Shown here in pieces: positions 32,733 to 44,100 of a stretch of 64,000 nucleotides of DNA. Source of the stretch: Bolinopsis microptera (taxonomy: Eukaryota; Ctenophora; Tentaculata; Lobata; Bolinopsidae). The stretch is from the NCBI RefSeq assembly GCF_026151205.1, contig NC_087077.1, positions 5,022,001 through 5,086,000 of the forward strand. The letters run 5' to 3'. A program made the position numbers and the translations under genes. Within the stretch, counting starts at the first letter, position 1. Each line of letters begins with the position of its first letter. Under the pieces are notes generated by a model, which was not told where the DNA came from, did no database searches, and worked only from the letters and a program-made list of their open reading frames with translations.

Positions 32733-35199
32733 AGTAACGAATGAAGAGTAGTAGCGATTGTACTGAAGCAACCGTTGCAACAACAGGAAAAATATCATTT
32801 ACATAATGACAGCTCCTGATCGTGACTATTATAGAATTAATCAAGATTTCCGGATATGTTGGATTGCTAAGGTCTCTGGCCAGACAACATAAAAACAGTC
32901 TTAATCTTTAAAGTGTTAATCTTCGTATATTATTGAGGTTTTTCTATAGGTTGATTTCACAGTATCAATTTTATTGTTAAAACCATGGTGGTGGCCTGAT
33001 TAAATTATGTACTATTTCAATTTTGAGAGACGGTGAATTATGTTATTTTGTAAGAGTGTGTAGACGAGTTTATCATAGACTGTAGGCACCTGTGTAAAGT
33101 GGAAACGAGTAATTGACCAAATCCATCCTCAGATAAATAAATTTCTCATCTTTTAACATAATGCCGTACAAAAAAGTCGCTGATAATTGCTAATTTGATA
33201 ATTTGATTTCGTTCCCATCGTCGGACCTCAAAATCCTGACCTGATGAGAGTTTGATAATTTTAACAGCTGCATTTTCTTGGACTCCGTCTGATGCTACCA
33301 TCCCGTGAGATAAAGGTTTTAAATATATTTTGCCCCAACTCAAATCTCTAGTTCTATAAGTTAATGCGCTCAACTCTCTGATAAAATATCATTAGTTGCC
33401 AAGTGAATGTCTAGACAATCCGAGACCACCAAATTCTTTATCTTTTTTGACGGGGTTTCAAAATTAGGTTACCTATTTGACTTTATCCATAAAGGTTAAA
33501 AGTATCAATCCAAACGAATAATTTCTTTATCTTTTTAACGGGGTTCAAAATTAAGTTACCTATTTGAATTTATCCATAAAAGCGTTGAAAGCATCACCTT
33601 TTTAGAGTCTCTTGTGGGAGACGGTTATTTGAACATAGAGATTATACACTATACAGCTACAGGACGTTTTCTTATGTCTATAACTCCCTCTTCGGTTCGT
33701 GCGTGGCCACCGTAACATGATTGAATATTTAATTACCTCCTTATTTGATTACTTCCTTAATAGCCTCATGTTTAAATTAAGCCACCTGACACCCGTTAAA
33801 TGTTAATCTAAATTGATATCCTTGAGGGAATTAACTTTAAGTAACGGAAAGTAACTTTAATAGTTGATGTCCGATGCGATTTGTATGTCTGTTAACAAAT
33901 GGTATTAATTGTTTTCTATCAGTAACTACTAATTATGATAAAGTCTTGGTAGCCCTATCTTGATTGAGTGTTAGCTGTCAATATAACTATTAATTTTAGC
34001 AAAAACATCTGGTCCCCTGTTTAGTTGCCGTCTCTTAATTTTCTGAACTAGATACAGTTTTCTGAGCTAGATACAGTTTTCGTGTAAATCGTATTCAAAC
34101 ATCTCAGTCCTGTTTCGATGGTTATTTTGGTGTTTACACTCCCCTGATAACAGCTAGGGTTTAACAAATCACTTTCATGGAAGTACAGTTCCAAGAAAAC
34201 CGTGTCAAGCAACACAAAAGTTGCAATGTCAGAAAATTGATTAATTGGTGGCGAAAGATTAGCAATTATGGTGCTAGCTGCTGTGGGAGAATAACAGGGG
34301 GGAGTGTGAAGGTGTGTGTAAGTGGGAGAGTGTTGTACCTACAGTACACCCCCGTCCCATGTTGTGACGCCGTGTCCCTTGTTCGGGTCCCTTGTTCGGG
34401 TTTCTTGTTCCCCCAGCACGTATTGTTCACTGTCTGTTCGGACCATATTGTTTTCTGTCTCGGTCTCTTTCAGGTCTTTTACCTTTCACCGCCTTTTTTT
34501 ACTCTTTATACAAGGTAGCCATTCCGACATTCCGTTTAAAAGTGTTGGAAATCATCAATATGCTGTTCATTCCTCATCCAATTATCGTGGAGAGCAAGAA
34601 TTTGGCACATTCGTTTCAAAATCTACCATAATATTATAACTTGATACTTAATAACATGGTTCACCGTTTTTGTGCCTACTCAAAAATAGTGAACCATGCT
34701 ATTACTACTCTAATTATTTGCTGAGCGAAAAGCCCTGATGTGTCCCTATCCGTTTCCGTAGAAACGCCTAATTCTGAAGTAAGGAGTGATAAAGGTGACC
34801 GCCGATGCGCCATGCGGGGTGCCCTTAGTTTGCGGGGAATGACCTCAGTTTCTAGTTTTATTAGCAGGTTAGATTCCTCTTCCTGCCACAACACAAATAT
34901 TTATTTTAATCCTTGCATTTTAATTTTTGTATACTATGAATTTTGTTTTTCTTTTAATTTATAAGCCTGTCAAGACTTTGGGTTTCATCGAATCTATCTA
35001 TCTAATGATTGGCCTAAGGAAAAGATTGGGAGATGGCAAATCAGCGGATAGCAGTGCTGTGTACCACTAACTCAATTGACAGAACTCATTTTCTGAATGA
35101 GTGCATTTATTCAATGAATTCGCATGTTCATAACTCGATTCACGCAAAGAATATTACTTTGGACTAACTGAAATTTGCCTAGTGCGCAATTTTTATTTA

Positions 35200-35380
35200 C
35201 CAGTCTTTACTGTGTACCATTTTTACGTGGTGACCATATATGGTCATCACGTGACCCCAGTCTTTACTGTGCACCATTGTTACGCGGTGACCATATAAGG
35301 TAATCACGTGACACCAGTCTTTACTGTGCACCATTGTTACGTGGTGACCATATAAGGTCATCACGTGACCCCAGTCTTTA
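35200..35380. promoter_or_regulatory. Triplicated 57-bp unit with CArG-like and CACGTG boxes
   Basis: Three units with a 57-bp period. Each has a CC(A/T)6GG string (CCATATATGG at 35234, CCATATAAGG at 35291 and 35348), the consensus of SRF/MADS-box sites, and a TCACGTGAC E-box 6-8 bp downstream, plus ACGTGG or ACGCGG upstream. GTGACCATAT...ATATGGTCAC makes the first unit palindromic. It lies 2 kb upstream of the STAT start codon. A regulatory role is inference; it may simply be a minisatellite. Confidence 0.5.
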
Positions 35381-36401
35381 CTTTACGAATCTATCTGTGA
35401 GCGATACTAAATCTACATTATTATGTTTTAACTCTTGTGTGAGTAGGATAATTAGTTTTGTAAGATTTTACGTTTGTCAGATAATCATTTTAATTTCGCC
35501 GTTTCCAGTTTTGTAAATCTGTGGTTCGAGTTCTTTCGACATTCAGTCTGGAAATCTTTGTATATTTTTGATATATCAAAATGTCGAAAAATGCTTGAAC
35601 TAATCATAGTGAAAAATTGTTTTGAGATTTTAACATGACTATCAAAATTTTGTAAAGCACGACTTAAGAGAGATACTTAATCGCTGGGAACGACGATATA
35701 TGTACTATACATTTCTTTTCATTATCTTGAAACTTTTTAGGGAGATGATCTATCATAATTGACGGTGATAAGCCAATCAGCTTCTAATATTGATCTAAAT
35801 TTGTGAATCGCTGTCACGAGTAAAACCAAATGTGGATCACCTCCCCACCAATGTCTGTTGTGTAACTTTGTGTCCCGTGATCCGTTATATTAAACTGCAG
35901 AAAGATTTTTGTTCACTGCTATTTTCATGAAGTTTACTGAAATTAGAAATGTAGACTTGCGCTGTCTACTTTTTACTGTTCACCGTACAGTGAAAATCAG
36001 TGGTGTCCTCCTAACCCCGGCGAAAAGTGACGTGTAAAATTTCTAATTTTTATCAAACTAAGTTGACCGTAATAGTTTGACCTGGTATTTTTCCATTACG
36101 AAATAGTAATACTGAAGACAAACATATTTATATGTTAACAATAATTAAAAGGATTATCCTTAGAAAACTAGCCTTGATAACTAGGCAACATGGTGTCATG
36201 AGCCAGCAGGTCGTCTAAACAGCAGGCCGGACACCACTAGAGACTTGAGCACGGTGTGCAAGATATCGCTACGTTAATTTTGTGAGGAATATTATACGCG
36301 TGTTGACTGGTGGTCTTGACGTTACTGGTCGGTGGAGTGGCGCTTGTTTTATGATTTTTGTAAGATCTGGTAATTTCAAGCTGATACCTTTAATTGGGGG
36401 A

Positions 36402-36490
36402 CCACTGCTCTTTGTTTGGGGACCACTGCTTTTTGTTTGGGGGCCACTGCTCTTTGTTTGGGGACCACTGTTCTTTGTTTGGGATCACTG
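36402..36490. repeat. 21-bp minisatellite
   Basis: Four to five copies of TTTGTTTGGGGACCACTGCTC in the spacer upstream of the STAT gene. Confidence 0.9.
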
Positions 36491-37332
36491 CTCTTTTTCG
36501 ACAAGATGAAAAGTTTCGGTTTTGTTTGAGATTTGCACCATCACAATAAGTGGTTTTGAGCAATTTTAATGCCGGAAATTTCGACTAATTATAAATTAGA
36601 GAGAGCACAAAAATTGTGGTGATCCCCCAAGATTTCAGTTTTTTAAAACACTGCACCTCCTTATACGACAGCAACATAAGGCCATCAATTCTTTATTATA
36701 TTGTTATTCCAGAATAAATTATGAAGATGTTATTCACTATTCAGTGACGATGATGATTTTTCGAATTTTGTGTGTTCAGATGTTCGTTCTTCTTCTTCTC
36801 CTCTAATTTTAGCATACATAACATTACGACTTACCTATTATTCATGGTTAATTTTTATTTTCATAATTCTTTTGCGTTTTATTGAGCATTTTACTGAATT
36901 ACTGCTTTTTAATCATCCTGCGTCACTTCGACCATGCCCCCAGGACAACCCAACAGACCTTCTCATTATTTCACACTGCAGATTAGCTCCGAATATTTGG
37001 AACTCCTACGCTCCCATGATATTTAAGGTCGTGTCTGTCACGGCTATCTTTTCTGTTGACGTAAAAGAGTTGTTGTCTGGGGAACGAGGCCATGGTGGAG
37101 CACAGAATAATTTGTCAAGCGGTGAATTTAGATAATATACGAATTATTTGTGGACATTTTATCAGCCCTGTCACAACACGGATATAACTTAATATTATAT
37201 TATAAGTGCACTGAATATTATGAGAGTTATTGTATATTATTATTAACCAATGATTCAGTTTACCAAAAACTTGGTTAGAACAAATAATTAATTTAACCGC
37301 TAATCCATTGTTGAAGGTCTGTCGATGACTCT

Positions 37333-38139
37333 ATGGCACTATGGCAACAACTATCTACATGTAATGTGAGCACGATACAGGAGCTTTATGGTCACAGTCC
37401 AATCAGTATTTTGGTTAGTTTTTTTGATGATTAACTTAATTAATTTAATTAAGTTTTTAAATGCTGAACTTAATACCCTTACTCTTGGATTACTTATTAG
37501 GCACTTATTTTGGGCCTCTCTAAGCTAAATGTACGCAACAGTGTATAATATTATTAACCACTTGCCATCATTTATAATGTAATAACATAATGCATAGTAA
37601 TATGATCCATTTAATACCTACATTTTATTACACGAATATACTAATTCAACTACAGAGAATTTAATGAATTTAACTTAAGTTTTAATGTGTATTATTATTA
37701 TTCAGGTAAGACACAACTTAGCAGAACACATAGAAGTACGACCATGGAGCCAGTACAATGTGGAGGATCCGTCTCACCAGAGGGACATTCAGCAGGAGTT
37801 TGCTGTTAGTTTCGCTTTCACTTTCACTTTTGGCTATATTTTCATTCTTTAAGCTTTGTCTGAGCTGGAAATAGAGTCTTTTTCATCTCATTTCACGTTA
37901 TTGAATTTTCTTAGTATACAGTTTCCTTATGTCAGTAGATAATTTAATGAAGAGCCACTATTTTTCAGCATTTCATGATGATGTTAAAGTTTAAGATAAG
38001 TGAGTTGCGGAACAGTGGGGATATGGAACGAATTATAGACACCTCCCAAAGACTAGAGGAACAGTACAACATTCTAAACAACAACTTCTCTACAAACCCC
38101 AGCGAGTTTATCAAGAAAATGCAGCACCTGCTTTCTGAG
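37333..38139 (+). CDS. STAT: STAT exons 1-3: N-domain
   Basis: Residues 1-117. MALWQQLSTCNVSTIQELYG is the family start, and VRHNLAEHIEVRPWSQYNVE corresponds to the invariant VRHxLAxWIExQxW block of the N-terminal cooperativity domain. The Trp of the first block is replaced by His (AEHIE), while the second Trp is kept. Exon 3 (FMMMLKFKISELRNSGDMER onward) closes the domain. The ATG at 37333 is preceded by stop codons in frame only far upstream, but no earlier ATG fits the family. Confidence 0.9.
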
Positions 38140-41100
38140 GTATAATATAGCCACGACAAATAGGTCCTAGGTAACTTAAGTAATATATTATATAGAGTTC
38201 ACTGAATATAAGACCCTCTCAACTTCTCAATTTGATTAGTAATATGTAGTATTCCTACTGATTGTCAAGCTGAGGATCCTGGCAATGTAACACCATTGTA
38301 ACACCATTGTAACACCGTTGTAACACCATTGTAAATACCACACCATACAGGAAGCGAAGATACTCCGTGCAGCAGACACCCCAGAAATGGAAGTGAAACC
38401 CACTATAGGTGACACGTGGATGGGGGATTTGCAGGGCTCCCTCTTCTCCCTCTCCTTTAAGCACGTCAAGGAGCTGAAAGCAAGGATAGACGAGCAGATC
38501 AACACGCTGGATGAGAGGGCTGATCTAAAGAGGCTGAGTCAGGAGGAGATGCACAGGAAAACAGCAAGCTTCCAAGCTCGCATGTCTGAGATGAATGCTG
38601 CTCAGCGGGAAAGTGTTAGTAACTAAGTAACTAAGTAACTTGGCAACTATACCCTCAAGTATTTACCACGTGTTACTCTGGTTAGAAAAGCACCTGTTTT
38701 CCGAGCGAAAATAAATACTTGAAATCAGTCTTCTTTGTAAGTTTGAAAGTAGCAGTTCCATTTGGGAAGTTGAAGTAGTCAAACCTCGATTTAATGAAAT
38801 TATTTTGGTTACTGAACTCTCGTTACTAGCCGTGCTAAATCGTTGTTGACCCCTCGTTGTTACAATAGTGGTTTCAATATATATTTGGTATTAATCCCCC
38901 CCCCCCCCCCCTCAGTTTCATCAGAACAGAGAGAGATGCATGAGAACACTCCAAGGAATGCACTCTCAGATTAACGAAGTAGTTACTCGACTACTCTCTC
39001 TATTTGATGATATAACAAGAAAGCTCAAAGAGGCCCACGACTATATTCTCAAGGTACCTTACTTCCCAAAAATTTGATCGACGAAAAATTTTCCCGCCTA
39101 AATTTTTATTGATCAAATTTGTTGAGCCCAAAGTTTTCACAAGAAAACCAAGTTTTCACAAGACAACCAAGTCAAGTCATCATTAACATTAAGGATCATT
39201 AAAATATTTGGGAACTAAGGACATGGTACTGTAATATGGAATCGGTAAAATATTAATTATTGTAATAATAAGTTATATATTATAATAAATTATAATAATA
39301 AGTTATATATTATGGTTCACAAATTTGTGGGTACTAAGGTACTGTGGAACGGAATCGAAAAAATATTAATTGCGGTTTCGTAAAATATTCATTATCTTTC
39401 GTCATTCATTAAGGTCCTCGGATATGAGGCTGGAGGCACACCTCAGGAAATAGATGACTAAACTGCCATTTTCCTCAGGAAATAGATGACTGGAAGGAAG
39501 AACAAAGAAGGGGGATGATCAGTGGAAAGCAGCCACCCTCCCTTGACTACATCGAGAGGGACGCTTGCGTGCTCGCTGATGCTCTCACGGGGTGCGCCAG
39601 CTACTACGCTCGCTTGTAAGTAATAATAATAAATGACAATATACTAAATCGGTAAAATATAGTTAGTAGTATTTATATTTATAACGCTACTACCTTAACT
39701 AATATACAGTAGTTATAAAAGTGTTTATATATGGTTACTGTAGTTCATCTCTTTATCACCAGAATGGAAAACAATAACTGAATTATAGCACTCGCCAATA
39801 ACCAGCGAACCGTTTCAGTATCATTTTAATTCATAGTTTTGTAGCTGCCGGTTAATATAGTTCACATTCTCTCCAGGCGAGATCATCTGGACGACATGGC
39901 GGAGAACAGATCCCTAATCTTGCAGTTCCACGGTGTGATACTCAACTTTATCAGAGCCCTCATGTTCAAGTGCTTCATCATAGAGAAACAGCCTCCACAG
40001 GTATGCATTTCTCGTATGTAAGTCACATGTAAGTCACATGTAAGTCACATGGTCCACGGAAATTATTCTTAATTCACGAGCTTACAAAATGTGAAGAATC
40101 TTCCCAAATTTCATGAAGATTTCCTCTAGTGATAGTTGATCTCTATTATACCCTTCTATAAATATGTTGTCTGATACGGGTATAGGACGCAGCGGCGGAA
40201 GTCACTGCGGCGGTTGACGGTACAGCGGAGGACGGTACAGCGGAGGACGGTACGGCGGTAGTTTCCAAAAAGGTTGGACGGTGCGGCGGATCACATGACA
40301 CCCACTTTACTTTGGACAGTACGGCGGTACTACTACTACTAGAAACTGTACCTATAAGATAGACCTAGCACTGCTAATATAACAAAATCGATTAGCTATA
40401 AAAAGTTCTATTTTCCTCTTTGTTACTTCGAAATTAAATTAAATTAAATTAAAATTAAATTAGATAAAGTTTAACATATACAATATACATTGTGATTACT
40501 AAGAGCAGTTCTTCCACTTTCTGGTTCGTATCAGATCGCGTCCGGTCTGCACAACGGTGGTTAAGCGAGTGCACGATGAGCTTGTTACGGTGAGATCTCA
40601 TATCACTGCGCCGAGATGCAATGGGTAATAACAAGGGCATGAGAACACGTCACGATCGCATCCAGGAATCTGATCAACCGTAGCCAAGAAGAGAGGTTGC
40701 TCAGTGAAACGTAGATAATGATAGAGGCAAACGCCAAACAGTATATAAAGCGGATCAAAGTTGAGGAGATTATCTCATTAGCACCACCATTTCCACTCTC
40801 CAGTACTGCAACACTACAACTTGAGTACAACAGCTACAACGATGTTCGATGAAGATACGGTGAAGGTGGTCAGAGGGAGAACTGCTAAGAGTCAGAACCT
40901 TCTACACCGATGTTTCCGCTACTCCAAAGATGGAAAGCCGACTCTGGATGGACGACAGGCTTGGAGGTGCGTGAAGAAGAACGACAGATGCAAGGGACGA
41001 CTCTACACCCTCAACGGATCCCTGGTGTCAGTCACCCAGCCTCACAACCACAGTGCCGACATAGCTGACTGCGAAGTCCGAGAAACCCTCTCCCAAGTCC

Positions 41101-44100
41101 ACGATCTGGCTGCGACTACGATTACTCAGAACCACAGAATCTACTGCTCCGTTACTGGCTCGCTGTCCCAGACTGCTCGCTTCCTCCTCCCCAGTGAACA
41201 AGCGGTGAAGAAGCAAGCTTAGAGAGCCCGCCGGAAGGAGAACCCTGTCCCTAGAGCTCCGACGAACCTGGCAGACCTAGAACTGGAGGAGGACGACTGC
41301 ATGTCTCTGGCTGACCTATGCTCCAGTTTGATAACAAAGACGACGAGCGACGAGTTATCATCTTTGGGACGGAGAAGAACCTGCGAGCCCTGGACGCCTT
41401 CTTCAGTATCCTGGCCAAGATGCCACCGACCTCCTCGCCTACTTCCAGACGACATGGATCCAGGGACTCACCAGAGAAAAACGACAAGGACAGGAGGATT
41501 CACCGCATCGTGCAGAACTACCACTCTTATGAAGATGATGTCTTGACTTACCTGGATCTGCTCAGAAGTGTTATGTGAACTATTGATTGCTGTAACTTCT
41601 TGATAATGATTTGTGGGATTTAGATATTATTGCTATTGAGTGTGTCAAGTTATATTAACTTTTTGATTTTCAACAACTCAATATTCTCGATTTACATTGT
41701 CTGCAAAGCCCTGAATAAAAAAATGAACAACTAAACTAACAAGAATTATACAAAATGATAAAGAGAAAAGAAAAAATAAAACTTATAATGCGAATCTAGA
41801 ACAAAACTTAGAAAACAAGTTGAATGTGTAAGTTCTGTCTTAGGTACAGTTTCTAGTAATAGTAGTACCGCCGTACTGTCCAAAGTAAAGTGGGTGTCAT
41901 GTGATCCGCCGTACCGTCCAACCTTTTTGGAAACTACCGCCGTACCGTCCTCCGCTGTACCGTCCTCCGCTGTACCGTCCACCGCCGCAGTGACTTCCGC
42001 CGCAGTGACCGGTTCCCGTCTGATACATCTATTACAAAAAAAATTGTTCCACCTCTAAAAGCTGTCGAACATGTAATCATCTTTAAAAGAAACAAATATT
42101 GCTCACCTCCCCACCAGAATCCACATTTATTGACCGTTGCAATCTAAACAGGTAATGAAGCGGGATACAAGGTTCTCGGCCGGCGTCAGAGTTATTGCCG
42201 GTGAACGCTGGGGATTTGCCATCAAACAACCATCGGTAAGACCCTCACGCTAGTTTTTATCCCTGTATGCAAATCAATTAGCAAATTTAATCAATGATAG
42301 AAGTTTAAATTTTATAAAAAGCTTCGTCAGCTTAATTTGTTGTAGGACTAAATCAAGATAACACCCTGCAGGTGAAAGTGAATCTAGTAAATGCTGAGCA
42401 AGCTCAAGCTATTCTGAACCACAACAATAGTGATGTACGAGACGTTCAGGTGTGCGGAGAGGTCCTCAACGGTGATAAGGTAACACTTTCTCTTTCACTT
42501 TCAATACAACGGTGATAAGGTAACACTTTCTCTTTCACTTTCAATACAACGGTCGCGGTGATAAGGTAACACTTTCTCTTTCACTTTCAATACAGGAAAG
42601 ATAGGGTAACATTCCTCTAAAGATATCACTTTTGTAATACAGACCCGGTGTGCTAAACTGTGTTTGGTGATTGTCGTAGTTAAACTAAACTGCGAATCAA
42701 ATATTTCTCTGCCTAATGTTATAGCAGACTTTTTTTAAAGGGGGCCATTTGTAAGTTATAAAAGTTTTGTGCTGCTGACTAATCTGGGGGTTTATATTTG
42801 TATCCTGAAATTGTACTTCAGGTGATGGACTACTCTACATCGACAAAGACAGTACAGTTCCAGTTCAAGAACCTTGTCCTGAAGAAGTTGAACCGAGCAG
42901 CGGACAGACGGGCTGCTGAACTTGTGACCGAGGAGAAGTTTGGTGTTTATTTCCAGTGCTCGGTACGTTCAATACTAATAGTCAGTGTTCATATTTTTCC
43001 TTTGTTTTGCATTTTAAACTGTTTGATGGTGAAATTGTTGGTGATATGAAAACCACCTTTGTTGTTTGCAGGTAGACCTACCTTATAAGAGAGCTACTCA
43101 CCTCACCCCCACTCCAACATCGGAGACTCCCGCATGGTGCTTCCAGCCGTCTCTCTCCCCGTCACAGTGACCGTCCATGGCAGTCAGTCCTCCGCAGCAG
43201 AGGCCACCATATTCTGGGACAACAGTTTCGCTCCAAGGAACAGAGAGTCTTTCGTTCATCCCGGTGCACACCCGTGGGGCGAACTTAAGGTTTGAAATTT
43301 GAGGGTCTGGTAGGCTAAACTGGATTAACCCCTCCTTGATACTACTCTCTAGAATTTAAAGATTTACTGAGATGATCATATTATAGTCTCCTTATAGTTA
43401 TTATCAATTGTCTTATATTTGATTCAATAAGACCTGAAGTAGACCAAAAATGCAATTGTCGGTGAAAACTTATTTTCCCTCTTCGTTGGAAAGTTGTAGA
43501 CTCTAATCTCCTATTTTAAAGAACGCAATTAAGTTTGGGATTTCCAAAGCGACCAGATACAATTTGTTGATGAAATTATGATCAGAATTAGTGAGAGATG
43601 TCCCAGTTGTCCTTATTGCCAGTATAGTGGCATTTCGCAGATCAACAATTGTTGTGAAGTATAGTGGCAGTTCACAGACCCCGCTAGTATTCTTTCTATT
43701 TTAATATTCTTCTTCTGGAAGTATCTTATCTTCCGCCACAAATAAGCTGATTTTAGGTTATCAAATCTGTTATTTTTCAGGCCCGGATAAGTGACTGTTT
43801 CATGAAAAACACCGACCGTTATCTGAACGAAGATGCACTGCGGTATTTAGGGATGAAAGTGTTAAATCTTGACTCACCAGATGATTTGGACAACAAGCCA
43901 GGTCAGTCCCTCCACCTAAACCTGCTGCTAAATATCGGTAAACTCGCACAACTTCCTAAACCTGCTGCTAAATATCAGTAAACTCGCACAACTTTCATAA
44001 TCTATTTTTACATTTGATCTTTTGCATAATTGTCTTTTAAATATTTGTATTTTTTGTTGCGGTTTTTATAATTATCAATGATATGCTGCAATTAGACAAC

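Larger units (their letters stand above)
32733..37332. other. Spacer between the two STAT genes
   Basis: No exon is supported. Contents: two copies of a phrase with TTCTTTATCTTTTTNACGGGG and TTACCTATTTGA (33432-33585), the CArG/E-box array (35200-35380), and a 21-bp repeat (36402-36490). The spacer should hold the promoter and any 5' untranslated exon of the STAT gene at 37333, but I could not place a transcription start. Confidence 0.5.
40178..42017. mobile_element. MULE-type DNA transposon with long TIRs, internally decayed
   Basis: Flanked by a 9-bp duplication GTCTGATAC (40169-40177 and 42018-42026), the size typical of Mutator-like elements. The terminal inverted repeats are about 170-180 bp, starting GGGTATAGG on the left and GGGAACCGG on the right strand, and contain repeated GGTACAGCGGAGGAC and GTACGGCGG units (40230-40330; 41860-41990). 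The interior codes a FLYWCH protein remnant. It sits in intron 7 of the STAT gene, in the same orientation. Confidence 0.9.

Noticed and set aside
36770-37135. 121-codon frame just before the STAT start codon
   Set aside because: No homology recognised, ends before the start codon and is out of frame with it; probably chance in the spacer.
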